Assembly: GCA_965232465.1 (NCBI GenBank)
Contig: OZ246977.1
Coordinates: 620,001 to 684,000, forward strand
DNA: 64,000 nucleotides
Direction: 5' to 3'
Origin: G965232465 sp965232465
GTDB taxonomy: Bacteria; Pseudomonadota; Alphaproteobacteria; JAQWUY01
This document shows positions 25,594 through 35,278 of the stretch, piece after piece. Position 1 is the first letter of the stretch, and every line of letters starts with the position of its first letter. A model generated the notes under the pieces. It made no database searches and was not told where the DNA came from. It saw nothing but the letters and a program-made list of their open reading frames with translations. The position numbers and the translations under genes were made by a program.

Positions 25594-26868
25594 TTATGCA
25601 ACGGTTGTTGTTGGGGTTTTGCGGTTGCTATTTGTACCCGTATGTACCATTAGGGGGCGGCGTTTGCCCAATACTACATCCTTGTTAATTACGACGCCTG
25701 ACACGCCTTGCATATCGGGCAGTTCGTACATCACATCCAACAATAGATTTTCTAGTATAGATCGCAATCCCCGTGCCCCTGTTTTACGGGCAAGAGCTCT
25801 GGTGGCAATTTCCCGTAATGCCCCATTCGTAAACCGCAGATTTACATCATTCATCGCAAACAATGCTTGATATTGTTTTACCAAAGCATTTTTTGGTTTG
25901 GATAAAATTTCCATTAAGCCATCCACATCTAAATCTTGCAAAGTGGCAATCATCGGCATACGACCGATAAATTCGGGTATAAGACCATATTTTACCAAAT
26001 CTTCTGGTTCAACGCCTTGGATAATTTCACCCTTTTGACGGGCGTCTTTGCTGTATACCTCCGCACCAAAACCGATTCCACTATTTTTTCCTCGTTTCGA
26101 TATAATTTCTTCCAGACCGGCAAATGCACCGCCACAGATAAATAAAATATCCGTCGTATCCACTTGTACAAAGTCTTGTTGTGGGTGTTTCCGTCCGCCC
26201 TGTGGGGGGACAGAGGCAATCGTGCCTTCCATCAATTTTAACAACGCTTGTTGTACGCCTTCGCCGGATACATCACGGGTAATGGATGGGTTTTCTGATT
26301 TACGGGAAATTTTATCAATTTCGTCGATGTATACGATACCTTTTTTAGCTTTTTCCACATCGTAATCACAATTTTGCAATAATTTTAAAATAATATTTTC
26401 CACATCTTCGCCCACATATCCCGCCTCGGTTAAAGTGGTGGCATCGGCAATACAAAATGGTACATCTAAAATCCGTGCTAAGGTTTGGGCAAGTAATGTT
26501 TTACCACAACCAGTTGATCCCACCATTAAGATATTAGATTTACTCAGTTCCACCATATCCGGTGTTTCTGGGGCGGTTAAGCGTTTGTAATGGTTGTGTA
26601 CCGATACGGCCAAAGTGCGTTTTGCTTTGGATTGGGAAATCACATAATCGTCCAAAATGGTTTTAATTTTACTGGGGGTGGGGATATGTGTGGCGTCGCC
26701 CTCCAAAATTTTGGAATCTGTCTTCTTATCACCAATAATTTCCACACACAGCCCTACACATTCATCACAAATATGTACTTTGGGACCAGCAATCAGCTTG
26801 CGGGCTTGTGATTTTGATTTTTGGCAAAAATTGCAACTTACTTCTGGTTTTTTTGGTTTATTTGTCAT
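25594..26868 (-). CDS. clpX: ATP-dependent Clp protease ATP-binding subunit ClpX
   Basis: AAA+ unfoldase that feeds substrates to ClpP. The N-terminal zinc domain has paired cysteines (CNFCQK and CDECVGLC). Walker A is VGSTGCGKTLLAQ, Walker B IVYIDEIDKI. The C-terminal sensor part includes GARGLRSILE. I take the ATG at 26868 (MTNKPKKPEVS), which has AGGAT at good distance. The 424 residues are typical. It overlaps the clpP 3' end by 11 bases, so the two are co-translated. Confidence 0.97.
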   Translation of the reverse strand: MTNKPKKPEVSCNFCQKSKSQARKLIAGPKVHICDECVGLCVEIIGDKKTDSKILEGDATHIPTPSKIKTILDDYVISQSKAKRTLAVSVHNHYKRLTAPETPDMVELSKSNILMVGSTGCGKTLLAQTLARILDVPFCIADATTLTEAGYVGEDVENIILKLLQNCDYDVEKAKKGIVYIDEIDKISRKSENPSITRDVSGEGVQQALLKLMEGTIASVPPQGGRKHPQQDFVQVDTTDILFICGGAFAGLEEIISKRGKNSGIGFGAEVYSKDARQKGEIIQGVEPEDLVKYGLIPEFIGRMPMIATLQDLDVDGLMEILSKPKNALVKQYQALFAMNDVNLRFTNGALREIATRALARKTGARGLRSILENLLLDVMYELPDMQGVSGVVINKDVVLGKRRPLMVHTGTNSNRKTPTTTVA

Positions 26869-27499
26869 TTTTCGCATCCTTATGGGTTGGTATGTCCGCC
26901 CGATTGGTAATGATATGGTCAATCAGACCAAACTCTTTTGCTTTATCAGGTGACATAAAATTGTCTCGTTCCAGGGCTTGTTCTATCACTTCCAAAGGCG
27001 TGCCCGTATGCTGATGATATATGTTATTTAATATCTGTTTTTGGCATAAAATTTCTTGGACTTGGATTTCAATATCCGTTGCTTGTCCTTGTACCCCACC
27101 GCTGGGCTGATGTACCATTATACGGGAATGGGGTAGGCTGTATCGCTTGCCTTTTGCCCCCGCCATTAATAACAATGACCCTGCAGATGCCGCTTGTCCC
27201 AGACAAATGGTTGCCACATCTGGTTTAATATACTGCATCGTGTCATACATGGATAACGCACTGGTCACCACCCCCCCGGGGGAATTGATATAAAACGATA
27301 TATCTTTGTCGGGGTCTTCGGCTTCCAAAAACAATAATTGGGCACATATTAGGCTGGCGGATATATCATGTACTTGACCGGTTAAAAATATGACCCGTTC
27401 TTTTAATAGTCGTGAATAAATATCATAGGATCGTTCGCCTCGTGGGGTTTGTTCCACGACCATTGGTACAAGGGTATTATCGGTTTCAGGTATATACAT
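26858..27499 (-). CDS. clpP: ATP-dependent Clp protease proteolytic subunit ClpP
   Basis: Serine peptidase ring subunit working with ClpX. The catalytic Ser is in GQAASAGSLLL, the His in HSRIMVHQPSGG, and an Asp lies in the region before the C-terminal helices. The second ATG (27499, MYIPETDNTLVPMVVEQT) is preferred because AGGA is then 8 bases upstream; the first is 2 codons earlier and too close. 213 residues. Confidence 0.97.
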   Translation of the reverse strand: MYIPETDNTLVPMVVEQTPRGERSYDIYSRLLKERVIFLTGQVHDISASLICAQLLFLEAEDPDKDISFYINSPGGVVTSALSMYDTMQYIKPDVATICLGQAASAGSLLLMAGAKGKRYSLPHSRIMVHQPSGGVQGQATDIEIQVQEILCQKQILNNIYHQHTGTPLEVIEQALERDNFMSPDKAKEFGLIDHIITNRADIPTHKDAKNDK

Positions 27500-27626
27500 G
27501 ATCATGTTCCTGTTTAAGTGTAGGTATAATTATATTGGTATTTGTTTTAACATAGTACATTTTGCGATAAAATTCAAGGTGTAGCACAAAAAAAACATAA
27601 ATTAGGTAAAAAAAGATTATAAAAAC

Positions 27627-27664
27627 CCCCTTATTGTTTATATTTTTTACATAAAAGTAAGGGG
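27627..27664 (-). terminator. Possible terminator/attenuator between tig and clpP
   Basis: CCCCTTA pairs with TAAGGGG across a 24-base AT-rich loop, followed on the minus strand by GTTTTTAT. It would end or attenuate the trigger-factor transcript before clpP. Confidence 0.55.
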
Positions 27665-27684
27665 CAAAATTATATATGCTTAAG

Positions 27685-29187
27685 TTATGCTTTTTTGGCT
27701 GATGCCTTTTTTGTTTTGGATTTTTTAGCTGTTGCTTTCTTAGTTGTCGCTTTTTTGGCTGTCGCTTTTTTAATTGAGGTTTTCTTTGATGTTGCTTTTT
27801 TTGTTGCAGATTTCTTAGTTTTGGATTTTTTAGCTGTGGTTTTTTTTGTGGGGACAGCACTTTCATTGTCCGCTTCGATCAATGCTAGAATTTCATCAGA
27901 TGTCATTTCTTTTTCGGTTATATCCGCCTTCTCCAAAATGGCATCGATCACTTTTTCCTCCAAAATAGGGGCACGTAACCGGTCAATAATTTGTGGATTT
28001 TTTTGATAATATTCAAATACTTGTGCTTGTTTATCGGGGTATTTTTGGGCTTCGTGCATAATCGCTTGGTTGATATCATCATCGGTTACTTCAATGTTCC
28101 ATTCAGATGCAATATGCTTTAAAATCAGCCCCAATCGTACACGGCGGTTGGCAAGTTCCAAATATTCTTGTTTTAATTGTTTTTCGCTTTTATCGATGTC
28201 CTCTGCATCCAGTTGCCCTTCTTCTTTTGCCTTGGCAATTTGTAACCACATGTCTTCAAATTCCTGGTCAAGCATGATTTTTGGTACATCAAATTTATGG
28301 GCATCGTCAAAGGCATCCATAATTTCTTTTTTCACCAATGGGCGTGTATGATGGACAAATTGATTGGCAAATCGTTCTGATATGCTTTGTTTTAATGCAT
28401 CCAGACTTTCCAAACCAAATTTTTTCGCCATTTCGTCATCGACAACCGCATCTTCAAATGCCTTTACCTCTTTGATCTCGCAGGCAAAAACAGCCTTCTT
28501 GCCCGCCAAGTTTGTGGCTTCGTATTGTTCGGGGAATGTTACGGTCACATCTTTTGAGTCACCGGCTTTGACGCCGACCAATTGATCTTCAAAACCGGGG
28601 ATAAATGCCCCTGACCCTAATTCCAAATCATGATCGGATGCACTACCCCCTTCAAATGCCATACCATCAATGGAACCGACAAAATCAAATATGACCATAT
28701 CGCCATTTTTTGCTGCCCGTTTTACGGTTTTACTTTCACGGGATTGTTTTGCCAATTTATTGATATAATCATCCACCTGAGAATCATCGACCTTTGCCTT
28801 AATGGAAGTTAATTTTAACTTCGATATATCCATCAATTCAATGTTGGGTAAAAGGGTATAAATAACTTGAAATTCCAAAGGTTCGCCCATACCCACAGAT
28901 TCGATACTGACATCGGGTTGTAGTGCCACTTTTAAATTGTTTTCTTTGGCAATATTTTCCACAGATTGTTGTACAGTGGCGTTAATATAATCCTTGAGTG
29001 CCGCATCGCCATAGCGTTTTTGCAATACTTTTAATGGGGTTTTACCTTTACGGAACCCCGCAATGGTCGCATCTTTGCCATATTCGGTTAATTTGCTTGC
29101 AACCGCTGTTGCCACATCCTGTGCAGGCACAGTAACAGAATACTGGGCGGTTGTTGTATCATCAGTTTTAATTTGGGAAACTTGCAT
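27685..29187 (-). CDS. tig: Trigger factor with a lysine/alanine-rich C-terminal tail
   Basis: Ribosome-bound chaperone and peptidyl-prolyl isomerase. The ribosome-binding loop GFRKGKTPLKVL is near residue 45. The FKBP domain follows (GDMVIFDFVGSIDG, about 160; GSGAFIPGFEDQLVG), then the helical C-domain up to about residue 445. The last about 50 residues are an extra tail of KKATAKKA/KKTSIKKA-type units resembling histone H1 or HU tails. With 500 residues it is longer than the usual 430-450. AGGT lies upstream of the ATG. First gene of the tig-clpP-clpX-lon-hup series. Confidence 0.96.
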   Translation of the reverse strand: MQVSQIKTDDTTTAQYSVTVPAQDVATAVASKLTEYGKDATIAGFRKGKTPLKVLQKRYGDAALKDYINATVQQSVENIAKENNLKVALQPDVSIESVGMGEPLEFQVIYTLLPNIELMDISKLKLTSIKAKVDDSQVDDYINKLAKQSRESKTVKRAAKNGDMVIFDFVGSIDGMAFEGGSASDHDLELGSGAFIPGFEDQLVGVKAGDSKDVTVTFPEQYEATNLAGKKAVFACEIKEVKAFEDAVVDDEMAKKFGLESLDALKQSISERFANQFVHHTRPLVKKEIMDAFDDAHKFDVPKIMLDQEFEDMWLQIAKAKEEGQLDAEDIDKSEKQLKQEYLELANRRVRLGLILKHIASEWNIEVTDDDINQAIMHEAQKYPDKQAQVFEYYQKNPQIIDRLRAPILEEKVIDAILEKADITEKEMTSDEILALIEADNESAVPTKKTTAKKSKTKKSATKKATSKKTSIKKATAKKATTKKATAKKSKTKKASAKKA

Positions 29188-29276
29188 TTTTAATCTACCT
29201 ATTATTCAATAATTTATATTGGTATTTATGTTGGAAAAATACCACAATATACTTTTGGGTTACATACTATAAAATA

Positions 29277-29361
29277 TGGTACGGGTGAGAGGACTTGAAC
29301 CTCCACGAGTTACCTCACTGGAACCTAAACCCAGCGCGTCTGCCAATTCCGCCACACCCGC
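29277..29361 (-). tRNA. tRNA-Leu (anticodon UAG)
   Basis: Minus-strand cloverleaf of 85 bases with encoded CCA. Acceptor stem GCGGGTG pairs with CACCCGT, the T-arm is GGTTCAAGTCC, and a long variable arm (TGAGGTAACTCG) marks a class II tRNA. The anticodon stem CTGGG/TCCAG encloses TTTAGGT, giving anticodon TAG. Confidence 0.95.
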
Positions 29362-29460
29362 ATAACACCGCCATACGCACAACAAGACATATCGCCTTGT
29401 ACGCATATTGGGCAATGAAAATCTTTATACATAAAAAAAAGCAATAACGCAAGCGATATT

Positions 29461-30948
29461 TTATTTTTTTACGATACAGTCGCCCCGTGCATCTTTGATT
29501 TGTTTACAAAGGGCGGTTGCATTGGCTTTATTTTTGATATGCATCACTTGTAAACGGTAATATATTGTACCCTTAACCTTGGCTTTTTCCACATGAAAGG
29601 GCATGTTTTGTAAAAAACTATGTTTTTTTTGTATATTGATATAGGTTTTTTTCGCATCGGATATATTTATTAAGGATGCGACTTGTACCCGCCATCCTAA
29701 GTCTTGTTTGTCCTTTGCATCAGATATGGTTAATGTGAAATCAGATACCCCTTGCGGTGGTGGTGTAAGGGGTTTTTTCACACTTTTTGCTGTGGATGGG
29801 GATTTTTTCTGGGGGGCGGTGTTTTTTTTCACTTGCATAGCCTGTTTTTGTTTGTTCACATTTTGTACAATATTTTTTGTGGTAATATTTGATTTTGTGG
29901 GGGGATGAAGTATTATTTTCTCCACTTGTGCACTTTGACGAGGAACAGTTTTTTCCCCTTTCACAAAGGGTGCAACAGAATCAGATTTTACAGTGTCATT
30001 TATACTGATATGATCGTTCATTTGTGCCGTATTGGCAAGGGTGGGTAAAGGTAAGGAGGGTTCTGATAAGGGGGATTCTGGTATAGGGCAGGGGTGCTGT
30101 TCTTTCTCTTCCGATGTTTCATTTGGGTCGATAAGCTTATATACTCCTAAATTGTTATCAAGATTTGGGATTTCTATGCCCGTTCGGGTACAGGGTCTGG
30201 TTTTAATATTTGTGTGTGCTTTTAATATAACCGGAGCATTGGTGTGTATTTGTACTTTTTGTGTGTACACATAATATACAACCCCCAATATTGCCATCAC
30301 TACCCCAACAAATATGGTGAAATTAAATACTATTTTCAGTACAGACCATTTTACCTTTGATTGTTCCGCCTGCAATTTTTCAATATTAAAGTCAAAATTT
30401 AAATAGGCATTGTCCATACCATGTTGTCGATTCTGATTTTGCCCCCCTTGTTGAAATGGGTCTGCATTATCCTTTGTAAATGGGGGGCGGGTATTTTGAT
30501 TTTGAATTTTATTCAAGACGGATTGGGCATCTTGGTTGATATGTATGTCGTCGACTTCAGGGGTATTGTGGTCGCCAAATGCGTGTATATCAGATAAATC
30601 AAAATCCCCTTTGGCAATATCTTGTTCAATGTCATGTAACGTTTTCCCCCCCACTTTTGTGGTTGTATCTGTCATTGGGGGGGGTGCATTTGGTATAGGG
30701 GGGGTAGATGTGTAATTTTCGTAAGATGAGGTATCAGATTCCTCTGTTTTGGATTGTTCGGATTGCCCCCCCCCTTGTACTGTACTGGGATGGCTGTGTT
30801 GCGTGGATACTTGCCCAGAATCCATAGGTGGTGTGTCGCCGAAATCCCTTCTGTCCACAAGGGGTTTAGTGTCTTGGTTTGGACTTTTTTGTTGTCCCTT
30901 ACCTTGGGGGGCGTTGTTTTTATCTTCGATGTCTTGTGTATCAGACAT
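29461..30948 (-). CDS. SPOR-domain membrane protein
   Basis: Bitopic inner-membrane protein expected to bind denuded peptidoglycan at the division site. The first 200 residues are a low-complexity cytoplasmic segment rich in Gln, Pro, Asp and Thr. One transmembrane helix follows at about 205-230 (VLKIVFNFTIFVGVVMAILG). A long Lys/Thr/Pro-rich periplasmic linker leads to a C-terminal SPOR domain in the last about 80 residues (DLGWRVQVASLINISDAKKT, then YYRLQVMHIKNKANATALC). The dgt-argS-SPOR order is standard in alphaproteobacteria; the nagZ gene that often follows is absent here. Confidence 0.88.
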   Translation of the reverse strand: MSDTQDIEDKNNAPQGKGQQKSPNQDTKPLVDRRDFGDTPPMDSGQVSTQHSHPSTVQGGGQSEQSKTEESDTSSYENYTSTPPIPNAPPPMTDTTTKVGGKTLHDIEQDIAKGDFDLSDIHAFGDHNTPEVDDIHINQDAQSVLNKIQNQNTRPPFTKDNADPFQQGGQNQNRQHGMDNAYLNFDFNIEKLQAEQSKVKWSVLKIVFNFTIFVGVVMAILGVVYYVYTQKVQIHTNAPVILKAHTNIKTRPCTRTGIEIPNLDNNLGVYKLIDPNETSEEKEQHPCPIPESPLSEPSLPLPTLANTAQMNDHISINDTVKSDSVAPFVKGEKTVPRQSAQVEKIILHPPTKSNITTKNIVQNVNKQKQAMQVKKNTAPQKKSPSTAKSVKKPLTPPPQGVSDFTLTISDAKDKQDLGWRVQVASLINISDAKKTYINIQKKHSFLQNMPFHVEKAKVKGTIYYRLQVMHIKNKANATALCKQIKDARGDCIVKK

Positions 30949-30989
30949 TTTATATCCTCTTATATTGTTTTATATACCATATACTTCAT

Positions 30990-32726
30990 TTATAACACAT
31001 CTTTGGCTTTAATGGAAAATATATGCAACGCATTTTTAAGTACTATTTTTATGGCGGATACTACCACAAGATTTGCCTGAGTGCCCTCTTCATTGTCGGG
31101 TTGAATAAATCGTAAGGTTTCGATTCCACTGCCTTTTGCCCATAATTCGTGGAATGCGGATGCCAAATCCAATACATAAAATGCCAAGCGGTGCGGTTCA
31201 CGACACAGGGCGGATTGTTCCAATATTCTTGGATATACCGCAAGGTGTTTAATTATCGACAAAAATGCCGAATCAGTTAAATATGCCAAGTCGCCCTTTT
31301 TAACATTAAATCCCATTTCCCGTGCGGATTTTAATACGGAATGACATCGGGCATGGGCGTATTGAACATAAAAAACCGGATTGTCTTTGGATTTTTCTTG
31401 TACCATTTGTATATCAAAATCGAGGGGAGCGTCTGATTTACGCATCATCATAAAGAATCGTACCACATCGGACCCCACCGCATCCACTAAATCGCGTAAG
31501 GTTACAAAATTACCCGCCCGTTTCGACATTTTGACCACTTGTTTATTTTCCAATAATTTTACCAATTGGCATAATTGTATTTCCAGTGTTGCTTTGCCCC
31601 TACTTATGGCATTTACCGCCCCGCACATGCGCTTGACATACCCCCCATGATCCGCCCCCATGACATCGATTTGGGTGGTAAATCCACGGTTATATTTGTC
31701 ATAATGGTTGGCAATATCAGATGCAAAATATGTATACGATCCATCCGATTTTTTTAATGCCCGATCCACATCATCGCCAAAATCTGTGGATCGAAACAAT
31801 AATTGCGGACGGGATTCCCAATCGTCTGGGACTTTGCCTTTTGGGGGGGATAACACCCCTTCATACATAAGTCCTTTGTCGGTTAAAACATCAATGGCTT
31901 GTTCCACCAGATTCTTTTCCACCAATTCTTTTTCCGAAGTAAACACATCATGGCGAATATGTAACAATGCCAAATCTGATCGAATCAGGTCCATCATCGC
32001 ATCCACCGCTAGCAACCGAATATCGTCCAGCCACAGGGATTCGTCTTTGTTTAATAAAGAATCCCCATACTGCTGTTTAATCCGTTCGCCAATGGGTATT
32101 AAGTATTCCCCAGGGTACAATCCTTCTGGAATATGGATGTGTTGTCCACAGGCTTGTTTGTATCGCAAAAATGCTGATCGTGCCAACACATCCACCTGTG
32201 CCCCCGCATCATTGATATAATATTCACGGGTCACCGCAAAGCCGACTTTGTCCATAATGCTTGCCAGTACATCCCCATACACCGCCCCACGGGTATGTCC
32301 AATATGTAATGGACCAGTGGGATTTGTTGATACATATTCAATGTTTACAGGGTGTAATGCCCCCAAAGTGGAATTACCATACGAATCGCCTTGTTCGACA
32401 ATGTTTGCCAATAAATCTGTCCAGACTTTATCCACACAGAAAATATTGATAAACCCAGGACCAGCAATATCAATTTGGGCAATATCCCTATCGTTTTGTA
32501 ACACTTCCACAATCAGGTGTGCCAAATTTTTGGGATTCATTGCTACTTTTTTACACAGCACCATTGCCACATTCGTGGATATATCCCCATGTTTGGTATC
32601 CCGGGGCGGTTCGATACTTACATTGGCAAAGCCCGATTGCACCATATGCATATCCCACCCTTGTGCTATGCCCAATGTTTGCACCGCAGAAAATATTTTG
32701 TCTTTGTATATGTGAAAAATGTTCAT
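30990..32726 (-). CDS. argS: Arginyl-tRNA synthetase
   Basis: Class I synthetase charging tRNA-Arg. The HIGH motif is HIGHTRGAVYGD (about residue 130) and KMSKR replaces KMSKS (in VVKMSKRAGNF, about 395). The C-terminal anticodon-binding DALR domain ends the protein. 578 residues, normal. It sits 22 bases after dgt and 41 bases before the SPOR gene, forming an operon. Confidence 0.97.
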   Translation of the reverse strand: MNIFHIYKDKIFSAVQTLGIAQGWDMHMVQSGFANVSIEPPRDTKHGDISTNVAMVLCKKVAMNPKNLAHLIVEVLQNDRDIAQIDIAGPGFINIFCVDKVWTDLLANIVEQGDSYGNSTLGALHPVNIEYVSTNPTGPLHIGHTRGAVYGDVLASIMDKVGFAVTREYYINDAGAQVDVLARSAFLRYKQACGQHIHIPEGLYPGEYLIPIGERIKQQYGDSLLNKDESLWLDDIRLLAVDAMMDLIRSDLALLHIRHDVFTSEKELVEKNLVEQAIDVLTDKGLMYEGVLSPPKGKVPDDWESRPQLLFRSTDFGDDVDRALKKSDGSYTYFASDIANHYDKYNRGFTTQIDVMGADHGGYVKRMCGAVNAISRGKATLEIQLCQLVKLLENKQVVKMSKRAGNFVTLRDLVDAVGSDVVRFFMMMRKSDAPLDFDIQMVQEKSKDNPVFYVQYAHARCHSVLKSAREMGFNVKKGDLAYLTDSAFLSIIKHLAVYPRILEQSALCREPHRLAFYVLDLASAFHELWAKGSGIETLRFIQPDNEEGTQANLVVVSAIKIVLKNALHIFSIKAKDVL

Positions 32727-32748
32727 GTATATTCCTTACATAAATAAT

Positions 32749-33915
32749 TTATATGGTACGGTTTTGGTATATCAAGGTTTTAAGGGCTTGTTCACAAGAA
32801 TCTGCGTATGTATCGGTCATACCTGATACAAAATCGGTTACTATGCGGACTTTTTCTTTGGTTCCCATTATATCCTGTGGGGGTGTGGGAAGCAAGTGCA
32901 TATTATCCATATATGCCTGCATTAAAAACAGGGTTTTCTTATAATATTTATCCCGTAAAATCTTCATCGGGGCGGGGCGGTATACATTGGTTATTAAAAA
33001 GGTTTGAATCTGTTTGGTTTTGTCAATCATTTCCGCCGACATGCACACCAATGATTCGTTGCATTCCCTTATGTCATCGACTGTTTGTGGTTTGATACGG
33101 GCAATGTTTTGTTGTGTTGTATGGACAATATCAGACACCATTTCGGTCATAAGACGGCGAATAATTTCCGCCACCAAACGGTGGTTGGCAATACCCGTGT
33201 GTTCGTGGCGAATATTATCCATAATTTTTGCCACATGGGGAATATCATGTAAATCATATAAATGGATAAGCCCTGATCGTAAGCCATCGTCTATGTCATG
33301 ATTATTATACGCCACATCATCGGAAATCGCCGCAATTTGTGCTTCGAGTGTGGCATAGGTATGCAGGGGAATATTGTATTTATGGCTGATATGCGTAATG
33401 TATGCGGGAATTTTATCAGAATCTGTAAACGGTCCCTTGTGTTTTATAATACCTTCGATGCTTTCCCAGTTGAGATTTAATCCATCAAATGTTAAATACC
33501 GTTGTTCCAAATCACAGACGATGCGTAACGATTGGGCGTTGTGGTCAAATCTTTCGTAATCGGCGGTAAATTCCCGTAACGCATCTTCGCCCACATGTCC
33601 ATATGGGGGATGTCCTAAATCGTGGGCAAGGGCAATTGTTTCGGTCAAGTCTTCGTTAACATACAAGGTACGGGCAAGGGTACGGGCGATTTGGGATGTT
33701 TCCAGCGTATGGGTTAAACGGGTGCGGTTATGGTCGTTTTGGGTCGACATAAATACTTGAGTTTTGCCTTTTAGGCGGCGAAATGCGGAACAGTGCAAAA
33801 TACGGTCACGGTCACGGGCAAAAATTTCCCGTACATCCGTTCCCACAGGTTGGTCAAAAAACCGTCCCCGACTGGTGTTTTCAAACATGGCATATGGTAC
33901 AAGTGTATCATTCAT
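32749..33915 (-). CDS. dgt: Deoxyguanosinetriphosphate triphosphohydrolase-like protein
   Basis: HD-domain dNTP triphosphohydrolase that hydrolyses dNTPs to nucleoside and triphosphate. HCSAFRRLKGKTQVF and RTRLTHTLETSQIARTL carry the first metal-binding His. The HD pair is in ALAHDLGHPPYGHVGEDAL, and a further Asp in SDDVAYNNHDIDDG. The 388 residues match the alphaproteobacterial subgroup. It is the first gene of dgt-argS-SPOR and is divergent from erpA. Confidence 0.94.
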   Translation of the reverse strand: MNDTLVPYAMFENTSRGRFFDQPVGTDVREIFARDRDRILHCSAFRRLKGKTQVFMSTQNDHNRTRLTHTLETSQIARTLARTLYVNEDLTETIALAHDLGHPPYGHVGEDALREFTADYERFDHNAQSLRIVCDLEQRYLTFDGLNLNWESIEGIIKHKGPFTDSDKIPAYITHISHKYNIPLHTYATLEAQIAAISDDVAYNNHDIDDGLRSGLIHLYDLHDIPHVAKIMDNIRHEHTGIANHRLVAEIIRRLMTEMVSDIVHTTQQNIARIKPQTVDDIRECNESLVCMSAEMIDKTKQIQTFLITNVYRPAPMKILRDKYYKKTLFLMQAYMDNMHLLPTPPQDIMGTKEKVRIVTDFVSGMTDTYADSCEQALKTLIYQNRTI

Positions 33916-34027
33916 ACATTTTTTTACCGCAAGGAGGGCGATTATGCAAGAGCAATTTTAATATGCGGTAATTTTAACCTATCATTTTTTGCTTGTCATA
34001 CAGGCAAAAAAATCCTATTATGTGCCT

Positions 34028-34396
34028 ATGAAAAACCCATTCTTAGACACTATTCAGTCCAAACAGTCGTCACAGGGCTTGACGATTTCTGAATCCGCTG
34101 TGAAGCGGTTACAGGTTTTATTTGCCAAGGAAACTGAAAATTGTATATTTCGTATCCGTGTGGTTGGTGGGGGGTGTTCGGGATTTCAGTATACTTTTGA
34201 TATGGATACCAGTACGGATAATAATGATTTTATTCTTGTTAAGGATGGGTTTACTGTTGCCTGTGATTTGGACAGTCTGTCTTATATTGATGGTGGGGTG
34301 GTGGATTTTGTCAATTCTCTGGCGGGACAGTATTTTACCATTAACAACCCTAATGCAACGGCAAATTGTGGGTGTGGCACTTCGTTTTCTGTATAA
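34028..34396 (+). CDS. erpA: Iron-sulfur cluster insertion protein ErpA/IscA type
   Basis: A-type carrier delivering Fe-S clusters to apoproteins. The HesB fold carries the three conserved cysteines: one in VVGGGCSGFQYTFD and two in NCGCGTSFSV at the end. The ATG at 34028 (MKNPFLDT) is preferred, giving 122 residues, though no clear ribosome site is seen. An upstream in-frame TTG would extend it by 13 residues. Divergent location next to dgt is the alphaproteobacterial arrangement. Confidence 0.92.
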   Translation: MKNPFLDTIQSKQSSQGLTISESAVKRLQVLFAKETENCIFRIRVVGGGCSGFQYTFDMDTSTDNNDFILVKDGFTVACDLDSLSYIDGGVVDFVNSLAGQYFTINNPNATANCGCGTSFSV

Positions 34397-34408
34397 GGTA
34401 TATCATTT

Positions 34409-35191
34409 ATGAAAATAGCCACATTTAATATCAATTCCATAAGGGTACGGTTGCCCAATTTAATAACATGGTTGCAACAGACAACCCCCGATGTGGTGAT
34501 GTTACAAGAATTAAAATGCCAAGATGATCAATTTCCTTATATGGATGTGCAGGCATTGGGATATACTTGTGTGGTACATGGGCAAAAGGCATACAATGGC
34601 GTTGCCATATTATCCAAGTACCCCATATCCGATGTGGTTATGGGATTACCGTTATATGGTAGCCCCGACCCAGACCCCCAAGCCCGATATATCGAAGCGA
34701 CTATTAATAACATACGATTTTGTGGGCTATATGTGCCTAATGGTAACCCCACAGGTACAGAAAAATATGCATATAAATTGGCATGGATGTACCGGTTACA
34801 ACAGCACATGATACAAAATCTATGTCATTTGGATATTCCCGTTATATTGGGGGGGGATTGGAATGTTATCCCCACAGATACGGATTGTCAAAACCCATCC
34901 GATTGGACGGGGGATGCGGCGGTTATGCCCGCCGTACGAAAAATGTTTCAGTCGTATCAAAATCTTGGTTTTTACGAAGTTTTTTCCACCCTGTACCCCG
35001 ATACCCCCTATGCGTTTACTTTTTGGGATTATCAACATGGGGCATGGCAAAAAGATAATGGCATTCGTATCGACTTTTTCTTGGTCAGTGGTAGCATCAT
35101 GGACAAAGTTACCGATTGCACCGTCGATAAAACCCCCAGACAAGCGGAAAAAGCATCCGACCACACCCCACTTGTAATGACATTTACATAA
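34409..35191 (+). CDS. xthA: Exodeoxyribonuclease III
   Basis: AP endonuclease and 3'-5' exonuclease of base-excision repair. Hallmarks are MKIATFNINSIRVR (Asn7), LQELKCQDDQFP (metal-binding Glu), GLYVPNGNP, GGDWNVIPTD (Asp/Asn), GIRIDFFLVS and SDHTPLV with the catalytic His. 260 residues. Starts 12 bases after erpA, hence one operon. Confidence 0.96.
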   Translation: MKIATFNINSIRVRLPNLITWLQQTTPDVVMLQELKCQDDQFPYMDVQALGYTCVVHGQKAYNGVAILSKYPISDVVMGLPLYGSPDPDPQARYIEATINNIRFCGLYVPNGNPTGTEKYAYKLAWMYRLQQHMIQNLCHLDIPVILGGDWNVIPTDTDCQNPSDWTGDAAVMPAVRKMFQSYQNLGFYEVFSTLYPDTPYAFTFWDYQHGAWQKDNGIRIDFFLVSGSIMDKVTDCTVDKTPRQAEKASDHTPLVMTFT

Positions 35192-35278
35192 ATGACATTT
35201 GTATAGTAGTACTTTACTTGTCCTATATTTTCTGTATAATCAGAAAAATTATTAAAAAATAATGTGAAAGGTACAAAT

